Shown here: positions 23,895-34,855 of the stretch, one piece after another
Numbering within the stretch: the stretch's first letter is position 1
Layout: each line of letters begins with the position of its first letter
The notes under the pieces: model-generated
Told to the model about the DNA's origin: nothing
The model's input: only the letters and a program-made list of their open reading frames with translations
Database searches by the model: none
DNA from: Trichobilharzia szidati
Lineage: Eukaryota; Platyhelminthes; Trematoda; Strigeidida; Schistosomatidae
DNA length: 64,000 bases
Direction: 5' to 3'
Assembly (NCBI GenBank): GCA_944472155.2
Contig: OX235271.1
Span: forward strand, 84,147,256 to 84,211,255
Translations under genes and position numbers: made by a program

Positions 23895-24060
23895 ACTTAA
23901 CGTCAGTCCATGAAAACTTTGACAGTTGGTCTGAGTCATGTAACGACGTCCAGACTGCCTGTCTGACACTAAGAACCAGTATCTGGAGACTGCTGGAGAG
24001 ATAGCTCAAAATGGCTCCTCGATCATGTAGACGCATTATTTATGTGTGAACTCTTTTATT
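23895..24060 (+). pseudogene. Non-LTR retrotransposon C-terminal fragment
   Basis: Plus strand, shifting frames: QSMKTLTVGLSHVTTSRLP, then QYLETAGEIAQNGS. Same tail family as 22812-22985 but in opposite orientation and separately decayed. Confidence 0.6.
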
Positions 24061-24295
24061 TTCCTATATGTTCCCAATGGAACATAGGGCTTTAAGCTAC
24101 AGCTTTGAAGTTTCAGTAGCTGTGGTATATATTTTTATGGGATAGAGTTGCTAGCCTCATTACCAACCTTCCCTCCTTACCATTCTTATTACTAGCTTAG
24201 CGAAGTAAAGGAATGTGTTGGCGGAGGATCAAATCCCGAACACCATGAGGTGTGGTTGGAGAGCATTGTACCACTGTGCCACTGATGTTTGAATT
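24061..24295 (-). mobile_element. tRNA-Gly-like SINE
   Basis: Minus orientation. 3' end block TGTTCCCAATGGAACATAGG near 24066-24085, body ATTACTAGCTTAGCGAAGTA, B-box reversed (GGATCAAATCCC, 24227-24238), and head GTACCACTGTGCCACTGATG at 24270-24289. Confidence 0.76.
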
Positions 24296-24505
24296 CATAG
24301 ACCCACTAAATCATCATAATTATCCATGTAATTATTTTTCCAGCCTCATATTTTCGCCTTTTTTAGTTTCTTCGCGTTTCTTTTTCTTTCCCCACCATTT
24401 ATGTGCTTTATGAAGTATGGAAACTTGAAAAACCTCACTTTCGCATAATGTCCTACATTGAAAATTTAGTTCAGAATTAATTATATAACTATGTAAACTG
24501 TTAGG

Positions 24506-24780
24506 TGCAGGAAGAAATGGAGGTGGATTGGCCAAACTCTGAGGAAACCATCAAGTGACATCACTAGAGAAGCCATTGCTCGAGTGGAACCCGAAAGGAA
24601 AGCGGCGAGTTGGTCGTCCAAGAGTGACTTGGAAGAGGTCATGTGAAGAGGAGATGAAAGCATGTGGGCAGACCTATAGCCAGGTGAAAACTTTAGCAGA
24701 GAACCGAACACAATGGAGACGTGCAGCTGAAGCGCTATGTTCCTGTAGGAATTAAAGGAAATAATAATAATATATAATAA
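24506..24780 (+). mobile_element. RTE-clade 3' end, 275 bp, bounded by a 12-bp target duplication
   Basis: TAAACTGTTAGG occurs at 24494-24505 and again at 24781-24792, directly after a TAATAATAATA tail, so both ends are certain. Coding content: RRNGGGLAKL-like start, then LLEWNPKGKRRVGRPRVTWK, RSCEEEMKACG, AENRTQWRRAAEALCS and a stop after RN. This is the extreme C-terminus of the RTE protein, open for about 65 codons. The same subfamily as 32995-33556 and 40194-40831. Confidence 0.93.
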
Positions 24781-24792
24781 TAAACTGTTAGG

Positions 24793-26145
24793 CATGATAT
24801 ATATTTTTCTATATACTACAACCTCAAAACCAATTTGCATGTTAGCTTTCAGTGTTTTTATGCTAAATCTGTGATCATGATCCTCATGAGTTTCAACAAA
24901 TCGGACCCAAAAGAAACTCTATAAAACTTACAGAAATCATCTATAGTTGTGAGTTTTCAGCAATTTGATTTCCGCAAAGTCAGCATGAAAACTTTTGATT
25001 TTTCAGTCATCTCAATATCATACATACAGTACATTTAAAGAGTGGTTAGGCTAACTTAAAAATACAAATAACTAGGTGAATATCATCGTGTTCACTACCA
25101 AAAACTTTACACACTCACATCACGAAGGCACTGAGCGTTGACGCATTAAATGACCACTGCTACTGGGTACCACTTAATTAACAGGGGTTCTTCAGCTTAC
25201 ATGCGTCAGTCAGTGACGGAAATTACTCATTAATTAGTTAATCCATCAATCTATGGTGATTTCTAATGATATAGAAATGTGGCTCGTAGGCTAACCAATG
25301 GGTTCTGGGTTCGAATCTCACTGCAGCTACTTTAGCCTAGACGGCTATGTAGTGCCATCAACCCTTATACAATAATTAGTATGGACAACAACGCACTGTC
25401 GGGTGATTGACTTCTGACTGAACTAAATTTGTTTACCCCCGCCTTCATTATTTCCAAATCCACTTTTTGTGATTACATCATAATTTTCCACCAATTATAT
25501 CAATGTCTAATGAAATCTGCCGACCACTGACTGAAATTTGTGCTAATTAATCCTACTTTTTCCCCTTCTCATACATTCTGTTTGTTTCCTTTTATTGTAT
25601 CAAAATTCAACTTTAACAATAAGTAAAACAAAATGAAAAAAAGTAACTAACTATTGAAGAATAAAATTCTACATTTAATTATTGAAACATTGAATGAACG
25701 AGCTGATGTACAAGTCTGTTGTGCATATTTATTTATTTATAACTGTTGCTTTAGTTATGTTCAGTTATATTTTCCGTATTTACAGCTAATTTAGAAAGTA
25801 AATACTGATAAATAATAGGAATAATAATGATGATAATGGATTATTCATCCAGAATGTTTATGACTTTATTAAATATTTTCAATGGTTTCTTTGAGAAGAA
25901 TAAAAGAATGGGAAGTAAGGTAATGCTATGTTGATTCTTCTATGAACATTCATATTTCGCATTCAAATGGTAGCTACAAGTACATAAAATAGACTATAGG
26001 AGGATATATTTATGCTTAGACAGACATTAATTTTTGAAATGAGATGGGAAAAATGTCTTTTAATGTGTGCCTATGTGTGCGTGAACAACTATACACTGAC
26101 AGGTTATTTGAATACTGATTAATTAGCGTAACACCTAATTTTGAA
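24793..26145. other. No gene; weak tRNA-like repeat at 25255-25440
   Basis: GGTTCTGGGTTCGAATCTCA at 25302-25321 carries a Pol III B-box-like sequence, preceded by GGCTCGTAGGCTAACC. It could be another tRNA-derived SINE; a similar but poorer block sits near 34150 (TTACTGGTTCAAATCGTACT). Otherwise nothing. Confidence 0.35.
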
Positions 26146-26257
26146 GTATTGGTTTAGTAGGGATTTTGTTTGATTGGTTGGAGGATTTCATCATGAGCTG
26201 ACATCAGTTAGAGAACCTTTGGAAAACCTTCAAGGAGTACTGGACAGTTGTTTTGTC
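26146..26257 (-). mobile_element. tRNA-Thr-like SINE end fragment, head-to-head with the next copy
   Basis: ATTGGTTTAGTAGGGATTTT, GGAGGATTTCATCATGAGCT and GGAGTACTGGACAGTTGTTT are the minus-oriented family end. It meets the plus-oriented copy at about 26258. Confidence 0.78.
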
Positions 26258-26665
26258 TTCCAATCAATCAAACAAAATCCCTACCTGAAAATTGATCTCA
26301 TGCTTACTAGCGATTGGCCCTATTCAGGCAGTTACCTAGGGTTCTACTGGGAAGCCGTGACCATTAGGGTACAGCAGGTCGAACTGAGGCAGTGACTCAT
26401 CGAAGAAGACATTGCGAAGTGGTCGCTCTATGCCGTGAATTGGCAGAAGCTAGAGTTCATGGGCTGGTCATTGGATCGGTTCCCAGTGGCTTAATAGTCT
26501 ACGAGCTAGCTCACTTTGAAACCAGAAGGTCCTGGGTTCGAACCCCACAGTGTGGGTGCTTGTTGATGAGGAGTCCCAAACTAGGCTGACGAAACAGCTG
26601 TCCAATACTCCTTTCAGGTTTTCCAATGGTTCTCTAGCCGATATCAGCTCATGATGAAGTCCTCC
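26258..26665 (+). mobile_element. tRNA-Thr-like SINE, near full length
   Basis: Starts CCAATCAATCAAACAAAATC, continues CTAGCGATTGGCCCTATTCA, GAATTGGCAGAAGCTAGAGT, then the tRNA-like part: A-box-like TGGCTTAATAGTCTACGAGC, ACCAGAAGGTCCTGGGTTCG and AACCCCACAG. The arrangement resembles tRNA-Thr(TGT), though here the anticodon loop reads CTTTGAA. It ends GGTTCTCTAGCCGATATCAG and CTCATGATGAAGTCCTCCAA. Confidence 0.82.
26556..26612 (+). ncRNA. Hammerhead-like segment in the Thr-like SINE
   Basis: TTGATGA (core, first base changed), GAGTCCC-AAACTA-GG (stem II), CTGACGAAAC (an extra CTG), ACAGCTGT (stem III), GTC cleavage triplet, then CAATAC. Stem I is damaged. Interpreted from comparison with other copies. 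Confidence 0.6.
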
Positions 26666-26749
26666 AACTTAAATTTGACTTAAAATTTTGAGATATGTAC
26701 ATACATTACTTTAGGACTATAATATGTGAAAACAAAAATCTATATTTCT

Positions 26750-27850
26750 TTATAGAATAATTTTATTTGATAAAAAACACAGTGTTCATTTACTGATAAC
26801 ATTTCAAGCGCAATTTACTGCTTATAATCATATCAAGGTTCTCTCATAACTTTCAAACTTTGTTTATATTATTTTCATTATTATTTATCCTTTGACTTTA
26901 TTGTTAATAATATTTTCCATGTCTCTGGTATCGACGTTACAAGTGGAGTCCTGAACAATAAATTTGTACAGTTTTTGCCAAATGTTAAAAATGTACACAG
27001 TGTGTACATAACTTTTTTTGTTTAATCAACTTCTTTGTCATATGTATGCATATAACTTTCACGCTGGAAGAAAAATATAGTCGTGCAGTACGTCGCGTCT
27101 TCTCACCGGTTTCTCCTGTCTCCTCGTTGTATTCTTTGGAATTTACAGGAACATCTCATCGTCATCTAAAGACTTTTCAACCACTGGTGGACAACTTCTG
27201 CCAGTGGACGCAGCCCAGCAGTGAACCATATCTGTGGATTATATTGTTAATTTGTAGAAGTGAACTATAGCTGTATTCCCAAGTAACTATTAACTTTTAT
27301 AACTCATTTGTTTATATATCTGTAATATACTGCCTCAATATTCTTTATTGACTTGGATTTTTATTCTGATACTTCGTACACTTATGGAGCTCATTGTTTA
27401 GTCCCCCAGATATATCATTCCTGTTGAATGTTTTAGATGTAGATTCGAGGGAAAAACATCCAGTAGTCGACATCTCCCTCCACCTTCCCAAATTACTGTT
27501 TGGGATTGTAACTTTGCCCCAGTCTATTGTGTGATTGTGTGTTAGTGAATTTAGTCTGATTGCTGAGTTTTTCTACAATCTACTCGTCTTTCTGGAGTCA
27601 GTCATTCTACAAGTAGCTGGATTTTTATGTTACATGACTGCCGATATCAGAAGTATGGAGAATATTACTACCCAATTAAATCAAAGGCAAAGAGAAAAAC
27701 TGAATTTTTTTAACAAAGTTTGAAAGTTATGTGAGTGCTGTGATATAATCACTATGAGTAATTAATTGTGCTCAAGACGTCATCAGTAAATGAACAATAC
27801 CCTATCACTGTGTGCTTTTTACAAACAGAATTATTCTATGATGGGAGTGT
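26750..27850. repeat. PLE-associated foldback repeat, diverged
   Basis: 26760-26868 and 27735-27850 are inverted copies (shared CTTTCAAACTTTG, ATCATAT, CATTTACTGAT, CACAGTG). The left arm matches 37.63-37.74 kb and the interior 27.41-27.66 kb matches 37.97-38.22 kb. No coding part remains. GTGGACGCAGCCCAG at 27207 belongs to an unrelated insertion of about 27.05-27.29 kb. Confidence 0.7.
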
Positions 27851-28204
27851 ACTCTAAAACAGTGTCTGAATTCAATTCTTACATCAAAACTTTTTATTAT
27901 TTATATCATTTAGTTCATATTGGAACATTTTTCATACTGAATCAAGTGAAGAATACTTAATTTGATTTTAGTGGTATTTTAGAGTAAATTACTCAATTTC
28001 AGGTTTCAAAACAACACCAAAAAAGGTTAGTACATACTGAAATTCACAATTTACGCTGTCATTTGCTTCACTTTCAACTACTTAATATAAGAAAGCGAAA
28101 GAAATATTCAGAGATTACTGTTCCTAAATGTTGCCAATTAATGGGCAATGACTATTTATACTTTTATTAATGTTGACTCAGGGATATATAAACTAATGAC
28201 ATTC
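27851..28204. other. No gene seen
   Basis: AT-rich, no motifs recognised. Confidence 0.35.
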
Positions 28205-28425
28205 TGTGAGTCGGAGGCACAGCGGTTAGGACGCTCACCGACCATGCACACAGTCCAGGGTTTGATCTCTCGCCGACGCACTCCTTTACCTTGCTAAACC
28301 AGAAATAAAACTAGTAAAAAGGTAAGGTTGGGTATGAGGTTAGCAACCCTGATCCTGTAAAAATAAACACTGCTGCAGAAACTTCAAGCCTCTAGCTTGA
28401 AGCCCTATGTTCCACTGGGAAAGTG
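28205..28425 (+). mobile_element. tRNA-Gly-like SINE
   Basis: Head GTCGGAGGCACAGCGGTTAG, B-box-like GGTTTGATCTC, body ACTCCTTTACCTTGCTAAAC, and 3' block GAAGCCCTATGTTCCACTGG at 28400-28419, which is the RTE 3' end sequence. Confidence 0.82.
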
Positions 28426-28879
28426 ATACATATATATATGACATTCTAATTTTATGTTGTTGCATGTCTAACTAGCTGTCTAAATTTCCGTTATCACCAT
28501 AGGACAAGATTACTGCAATAATCATTGTTGAAAACAAGTAACAGATGTTAATAAAGCAGGATTTAGTGGATTCATCAGATTTCAGCAGAACTCTTCAGCT
28601 GAACACTTTACCTACAGTGATACACATATGCTATAAGAAGTATGTGGAGAGATATGCAGCCTGTAAATAAACTACAATGATTCAATCAAACAAAATGAAA
28701 ATTACGAATGTTTCACTGGTCGAGCGTAGACAAAGGGACAAGGAAACGAATACGGGGTATCAGAATTAAGATAATAATAATGGATTACGGTTCAGTTAAA
28801 TTACAATAGTAAACAGTTAGCTATCACAGAAAGAATTTGGAAATGTTAGGAATTGTAAAATGAATAATAATAATCATTT

Positions 28880-29225
28880 CAAGACTGATGGAGAACTGAC
28901 TTCAGTTAGAGAACTAATGAGAGCTGAAGAGTACTGAACATCTGTTTCGTCTTAGTTCTGGACTCTTCGTCAGTGTGCACCTACCGAGGTTTGAACCTAG
29001 GGTATTCAGGTTTCAAGACGAACTTGTAGACGATGTAGCCTTTGGGACGGTTTCCAACAGCCCATCAGTTCTAACTCTGCCACTTGGCGATATACAGCGT
29101 CACCGCAGGCCAGTGTTATCAGCGAGTATTTCTGCTTTCAACCAACCTGTTGAACCCTATTGGTCACGACTTCCCAATAGAACTTCAGGCAGCTTCATTC
29201 TATAATAAGTCACCGGTGAGTAATG
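28880..29225 (-). mobile_element. tRNA-Thr-like SINE
   Basis: Minus orientation: TTAGAGAACTAATGAGAGCT, hammerhead-like block 28931-28980, reversed B-box GGTTTGAACCTAGG (28990), decayed body, then TTGGTCACGACTTCCCAATA and CACCGGTGAGTAAT at the far end. Confidence 0.75.
28931..28980 (-). ncRNA. Hammerhead-like segment in the Thr-like SINE
   Basis: Minus strand: ACACTG, ACGAAGA, GTCC-AGAACTA-AGAC, GAAAC, ACAGATGT, TTC, AGTAC. GAAA is intact; the cleavage triplet and part of the core are mutated. Read in another register, CTGACGA is intact but stem II then carries three extra bases. Confidence 0.55.
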
Positions 29226-29399
29226 GACTCGTACTAGACTTATTTCCAAGTGTTGAGATAGTAATAGTAAGTGCTGAAGATGATAATAACAGTAATAATA
29301 AAACAATTTAAGACAGAGGATTGAATAAATGTAGTTTTAACTGAGACAAGAATAATAAGAGATGGAATAAAATATCAACAGTAACAGTTAATAACTAAA

Positions 29400-30180
29400 A
29401 GATATTACCATTGTACATACAAAGCAGTTAACATTTCCTTCTGTACATATAGAACAGGTTTATAAGCTCTGATTGCTTTGTTATTAAACTTTTTAGTGCC
29501 ATGATTTAAGGTTTTTTTCAGACACTTGAGCAAATGTACCATCACTCGAGTAAACAATCACCTTTACGTACGACCTGTGTACTTGTTTCCATAAACACAC
29601 TCAAACTGATCTAAGAAGTTAGAAATATAGAGAAATGTAGACCAGTCTCTCCCAGATAGTTGAAGCATCCGTTTAGAAGTGTTAAGAAATACAAGCTCTG
29701 TAGCAAAATAAGTTCTTCTGATAACTTTATCAAGTCATCATTTAATTATTTCCGGCATATTACCTCCTTTAAATTTCATACTGATATATATGGCCTTCTT
29801 TGAAATGGTTTGGACAGTTTTACTGGTTCCCGTTTCTTTAGAATACTTACAGATAAACCTTTCACGATATCCATTCTTAGATAAAATATCTCTCAGCACC
29901 CTTATTTCATACTCAGTTGTATTGTTACGACAGATTTCCCGTGCTCTAGTGAGCAATGTTGTGACTAGGTGCTTTCAGTAATGGATAAGAACAAAGCTCT
30001 TGAAGTGTATATAATCTTCTGTCCATACAAATTTTCTAAACATGCGTCTTCCTACAGTGCTACTAATCCTTTTCATCAGAGGAAAACGTCGGAATCTAAT
30101 AGCGTCATTTCCCTCGAGTTTTGTTGTGAAAGTGAGAGGGGCAGATGGCATGAAATGAAGTGAGTTTTCAATCTCCAATC
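29400..30180 (-). pseudogene. Penelope-like element: RT C-terminal part plus GIY-YIG endonuclease start
   Basis: Minus strand from 30178: NSLHFMPSAPL, then FVWTEDYIHFKSFVLIHY, a stop, HLVTTLLTRAREICRNNTTE, EIRVLRDILSKNGYRERFI, TVQTISKKAIYISMKFKGGN, MPEIIK, stop, VIRRTYFATELVFL, NFLDQFECVYGNKYTGRT. This is the PLE RT thumb/linker (WTG.YLHF.SF.P..YK..LV..L..RAR.IC) followed by the endonuclease, whose YIG reads YTG. PLE RTs are related to telomerase. Frame changes at about 29.97 and 29.73 kb and several stops mark it as dead. Confidence 0.88.
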
Positions 30181-30654
30181 AACATACCTATTAGTACTAT
30201 TTATAGTTTATTGCTACTTAAATAGATTATTAATAATGTAACAGTCATAATATCTAAAGAAACGTCATTTTTCGTGAAGTTTTAAGCAATACTAGCTGAT
30301 AAAAGGCTTAAAAGCCCAAGAAAATGAGATAAGCATTCTTTCAAGTGATTAGTCTGTGTGACTTAAGAATTTTTCGTAATCGAATGACTAAGTATGCAAG
30401 CCATGCTAGGAGAACATTTTAAATTGCATTCATTCGTGTAGGTTTAGGCAGACAAGTTCATAGGCTAAAATGAAACCTTATTCGAATGACTAATCATTGG
30501 TATATATAGCTTCATCAGTGTCAAACCTAGAAGAATATTAGGCCCTTCGAAATAAGCTACTGTAGTAATTTGTTTGGTGGAATGTAGCATTTTCATAGTC
30601 AGTGGAAAAACTTTCCACTGAATACCTTTTACAAGTGTTATCCAATTTTGAAGA

Positions 30655-31093
30655 TCTTCCAAGTATTCGATCACAATGATGATATTAGATGGTTGGAGGC
30701 AATCGGCAGGAAGCCTTGGACCTAGGTTTCGTGCTAGTTGGCACTCACCAGTCAGCAAGGCGTATCTGTAACCTTGAAGGAACTCATGTCCCTTCTGAGA
30801 TTCGAACCCGCATCACCCAGTGCCGCAGTCAGAGACGTTACCACTGAGCTATTCGGGCTCGTGATTAACCTCCTGTAGGACTGTAGTGGATATTTTGATT
30901 TGACACTAGGTCCAAGGCTTCCTGCCGATTGCCTCCAAGCATCTAATATCATCATAAACAATGTATACCGTGATGGCGAGCTACCTAGAATGGTGGCCAT
31001 ATTACAACCTGACTGATAGAATTCAGTCTGCACCAAAGAGAGGACTAAACGCATCACACTAGTTACTAGTGTCAAATGAAAATATTCTATCAC
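30655..31093 (-). mobile_element. tRNA-derived SINE, third family, with internal hairpin
   Basis: Minus strand: TAGCTCAGTGGTAACGTCTC (A-box region, 30834-30853) and GATGCGGGTTCGAATCTCAG (B-box, 30806-30825) look tRNA-derived. They are enclosed by inverted arms 30676-30728 and 30904-30956 (AGGAAGCCTTGGACCTAG and its complement), nearly perfect over about 50 bp. Outer sequence to 31090 (ACACTAGTTACTAGTGTC) recurs at 32.2 and 47.1 kb. Confidence 0.72.
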
Positions 31094-31164
31094 TAGCTTT
31101 CTGTTCAGCCTCGTTTGACTTCTTCAATAGTGGTTAGTGTTGGAATAAAGAATTTGCAGCGGAC

Positions 31165-31450
31165 GAACAAGAACCTATTGGCCAAAAAATAATCACAAAG
31201 AAATAGAGATGGACTGGACACGCAGTGAGGAGACCGTTGGGTGAAATCACTTGCCGCCGAATCGAATGAGATAAGACGAGTTAGGCATCTGAGAGTGACA
31301 TGGAGGAGACCATATGAAGAGAAAATGGGAGCCTATGAGCCATCGCGGAGCTACTTTGGAAAAACTGCAGAGAACAGAGTGAAATGAAAGTGTGCTATTG
31401 AAGCCCTGTGTTCTACTCAGAACACAAGGAGACAGTAATAATAATAATTT
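31165..31450 (+). mobile_element. RTE-clade 3' end
   Basis: Blocks: AACCTATTGGCC (..EPIAQ), AGATGGACTGGACACGCAGT (RWTGHAVRR), GTGACATGGAGGAGACCATA (VTWRRPYEE), GAAGCCCTGTGTTCTACTCA (EALCSTQ) and an AATAATAATAA tail at 31437. Stops occur, and the GKRR.GRP block is partly deleted. Confidence 0.8.
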
Positions 31451-32204
31451 CATTCCATTAAGGTTTTAGTCAATAACAGAGCTTGATGATGTTCCTGTTG
31501 GAAAATCCTGAATTTTGTGCAGCCTGGTACTACATGCCAGCCGTTGGTTGAGCACTTTAAGATAAACGGCAGTGAACAAAAATGTAAAGGACAGAAATTT
31601 CTTGAAGTAAAGATTCAGAGCAATTCTATAAAAGGAGTTACAAAATGAATTTGCTCAACATCTATACCCAACATAAAATACCAACAGCTGTAAAGACATA
31701 GGAGGAAAAGAGACAGTTTATGCCTTTAACATGTTCAAACAACCTCCCAAAAAGTTTAAACACCACTGATATTTATGTCCAATAAGCCTTCTGACTATTT
31801 CTCATAATTAATTTTAAAAGGTGAAAAGTAGTATTTAGCTATACGGATTACTGGAAACAAGGAGGTAGACAGTAGATAGTATTACATTGCCTAGTCCAAA
31901 CTGTCACCATGGCAGCAGATTAGCTATCTCAGTGCACCTTGAAATGGCGATGATGGATGACTAGAAGAGATCACCGCGAATCACTGAAACTAGATTTTAT
32001 AATTATTCGTAATTATCAGTTAGGCAATGTCTGTAACCACAAAGATATTGATTTCTACCTTGATTGGAGTAATAATTCATTCAGCAAACCGGTCACCATA
32101 TAACCAGGAATATAATTTCTGCGGGAACCAAAATGTCTTAGGACTTTAGTCGTTATTAATGAAGACGGTTTTTTAAAAATTTATGAGACTGTAAAACTTT
32201 TTTA
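31451..32204. other. No gene seen
   Basis: AT-rich. 31895-31985 has faint similarity to the third SINE family (CACCATGGCAGC...CAGTGCACCTTG). Confidence 0.35.
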
Positions 32205-32435
32205 TTAGACACTAGTCGGTAACTAGTGTAACGTTTATGCGTGTGTCTAGTCCTGTCTTTGGTGCAGACTGAATTCTATCATTTAAGTTTGCAATGCGGC
32301 CACCATGTTAGGTGGCTCGCCATCACGGTGCACTGTGAATTATTGGTATTAAATGGTTGGAAGCAACCTCACCAGCTGGCACGAAACCTAGATCCAAGGC
32401 TTCCTGTAACGATCTAATACCAACAAGATTGTAAA
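32205..32435 (+). mobile_element. Third-family SINE fragment
   Basis: ACACTAGTCGGTAACTAGTG, TTTGGTGCAGACTGAATTCT, TCGCCATCACGGTGCACTGT, then the hairpin arm TTGGTATTAAATGGTTGGAA ... CTAATACCAA. Same orientation as the reverse complement of 30890-31090. The tRNA-like middle is missing. Confidence 0.7.
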
Positions 32436-32986
32436 TCTGACTGAAATTCGACTATCACTGAAAAAGTTCAAGCCATTATTCTAAAGTTTTTAAAAATTAA
32501 ATTACCCAACTAATAGAATAATTAATAGATTAAAACAAAATTTACTTAAGAAAGAAAAGGAAAACCCAGTATTATTATTATTATTATGAACCTCCTATTT
32601 CATCATAGACAAATTTTCATTCATCAGTGGTCTAAAAATATGTCAAAAAATAATGAAATCACAAAAAGACAGTTAGTTAGTTAGTTATATAATTAGCTTG
32701 CATATGTTTCATAATTTCATTACATTTTACATTCTAGTCCTGTTACAATTTATTCTGTCTACAGGAAAATAATTTTTGTTGTTGTTGTTGTTGCTGTTGT
32801 TTGTTTTCCCTTCAGAAGTTATTTTAATCAACTGTTAGCGGTCTACACAAAATGTAGGCATCTGTTACTGTTTGCCTTCTTTTTTCACAATGAATACAGA
32901 AACAGGAGAATACATTTATGGCAATTAAGATCGTTAGTTATTCTATGGGATCAAGAATCACTTCGTACTTTGGAGTTATGTAAACA
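32436..32986. other. No gene; simple repeat at 32776-32802
   Basis: AT-rich DNA with a (GTT)n tract at 32776-32802 and TTAGTTAG runs near 32671. Confidence 0.5.
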
Positions 32987-32994
32987 TTAAGAAT

Positions 32995-33556
32995 TATTAT
33001 TATTATTGTTTCCTTTAATTCCTACAGGAACATAGGGCTTCAGCCGTGCGTCTCCATTGCGTTCGGTTCTCTGCTAGAGTCTCTACCTGGCTCCAAGTCC
33101 GTCCACACGTTTTCATCTACTCTTCACATGACCTCTTCCAAGTCACCCTCGCACTAACGACCAACTCGCCGCTTCCCTTTCGGGTTCCACTCGAGCAATG
33201 GCTTGTCTAGTGATGTCACTTGCTGGTTTCCTCAGAGTGTGTCCAATCCATCTCCATTTCTTCCTGCCTATTTGTTTCACAATCGGTTCCTGCTGTGTTG
33301 GTTCGCTCATTGACAGAGATCTCTGTTGCTGATCTTTTCTGGCCAGCCATCTGATCTTGAGTATTGAGCGAAGACAACTGTTAATGAAGGTTTGTAGTTT
33401 GTTTGAGGTGCTCTTTATGACGCGCAGTGCAAGTCTCTGATCCGTATAGTAGCACTGACTTCACATTGGAGTTGAAAATCCGGATCTTATTTTTGATGCT
33501 GAGGTGTGCTGTTGACCTCCACACAGACTTGAGAGTAGTGAAAGCTTGTCTTGCTT
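32995..33556 (-). mobile_element. RTE-clade 3' fragment, bounded by an 8-bp target duplication
   Basis: TTAAGAAT at 32987-32994 and at 33557-33564. The minus-strand element ends in a (TAA)n tail at the left. Coding content, from right to left: KSVWRSTAHL-like, [22 protein letters not shown], [38 protein letters not shown], GREAASWSL-like WNPKGKRRVGR, EALCSCRN. High similarity to 40194-40831 in the shared part. It carries small indels and stops. Confidence 0.92.
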
Positions 33557-33589
33557 TTAAGAATAAGTTCAGTAAATATAAAGTGTTGA

Positions 33590-33960
33590 AATAATGGAGA
33601 AGATTTGCAGCTCAAGTGGATGATATTGAATTAGTAGCGAAGCTTGCGTCGTCCTCTTTCTAAAAAACATCTTCAGGGCAGGTTTTAGTATAGAAATTCT
33701 CCATGAATGATGCATTTGTATCTCCTGAGAACCACTGTCGTGTCTGGTTGTTAATCTACCTCTCTATTGATCATTTTTATTAAATTCACAGGGGAAGAAT
33801 TAGACAACAAAATTCCATTCTTAGATGGCCTAATCAAGGGAACTAATACAGGAAATTTAGAAACATAAGTGTCTAGAAAGTCAACGTACACAGACCAAAT
33901 ACTCTTCACAATTAAATCAATCAGCTCAGAGAACATAACTAATCAAATATAAAGTGTTAT
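33590..33960 (+). pseudogene. Penelope-like element RT C-terminal fragment with upstream repeat
   Basis: From 33791 the plus strand reads GEELDNKIPFLDGLIKGTNT, GNLET, stop, VSRKSTYTDQILF, matching the PLE RT motif N.IPFLDVL..R...G.LETSVYRK.TYTDQ.L. The sequence just before is ATTAAATTCACAG, which looks like a splice acceptor. 33591-33700 (GGAGAAGATTTGCAGCTCAA ... AACATCTTCAGGGC) resembles 55533-55735, and 33935-33950 (TCAGCTCAGAGAACATAA) resembles the reverse of 38.24 kb. Confidence 0.78.
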
Positions 33961-34689
33961 AGTAAAGGTATTAGACAGCACAGAAAGACTGTATATAATA
34001 CATCGTAATTGTTGATGAGGGTATCTGGAATAGCCTTGTGTTGGCAGATTGTTGTTAATGTAATGGTTGATTGAAGTTGGTCAATCGCCTCAGAATCCCA
34101 GTTGACTTACATAGATTAAATTATGGAGCGCTAGGCAATTAATCAGTCCACAGGTTACTGGTTCAAATCGTACTGTGGTGCAGATTTCCATCCCCTGTCT
34201 GCATTCATTACTCATTACATTAATACAACTTACACGCAAAGTAAGACTATAGGTATAACTGCGTTAGGTATATATAATGCTTAAAAGTCTGCCATAATAC
34301 ACCGGTATACAGAAAAAACAACAGGATTCACTTTGTTCTGATTGGTTGTTTTGATGCATTTCATTCTTAGGACTTTCGAGGTAACTAAATAGGGAAGTTT
34401 ACCAACTATTTAGCCTGTCCTTTAGAGTTTCCCAATAAAAAACGTTTTACTGTTCAGTAGCGTAAAACTAGCTGAGATTTATGTTAAACAGGATTTTTAT
34501 GATTTCTGTCATAACTTTCATGAATCATAGAAATTCACTGCTGAACAACATGCTTATCTAAACAGCACCTACAATGAACGAAGAGATGAATTCAAATGAT
34601 TAAGAGGGTGAACTAACCCCTGGTTTGCTTTCATATTTGATTACTAAAGTCTGTAATTTAGTGTAAGTGACTTTCACCAGTCAGTATTG
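33961..34689. other. No gene seen
   Basis: AT-rich. Possible weak tRNA-like block at 34147-34170. Confidence 0.3.
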
Positions 34690-34855
34690 AATGCATGTTC
34701 AATTATATCACGCATAAGCAATCCATCTCTAGCTTTCTCCAGCTAAACTGGATAATGTTCCTTCAATCTTTTAGATAAAACATGCATCCAACGACCTGTA
34801 TTTCTTGCTTCACAGGAGCAAGTAAACTGATAGATGCACACAGAAGTGATCAAAT
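34690..34855 (-). pseudogene. Penelope-like GIY-YIG endonuclease fragment
   Basis: The minus strand reads CIYQFTCSCEARNTGRWMHV, LSKRLKEHYPV, stop, then LEKARDGLLMRDIIEHAFNT. The GIY half reads CIY and the YIG half NTG. The cysteines of the linker and RLKEH are retained. A different PLE subfamily from 19.2 and 38.8 kb. Confidence 0.72.

Noticed and set aside
26480..26550. Possible functional tRNA-Thr gene
   Set aside because: Part of a SINE repeated across the window; the anticodon loop varies between copies and there is no proper acceptor stem or terminator.
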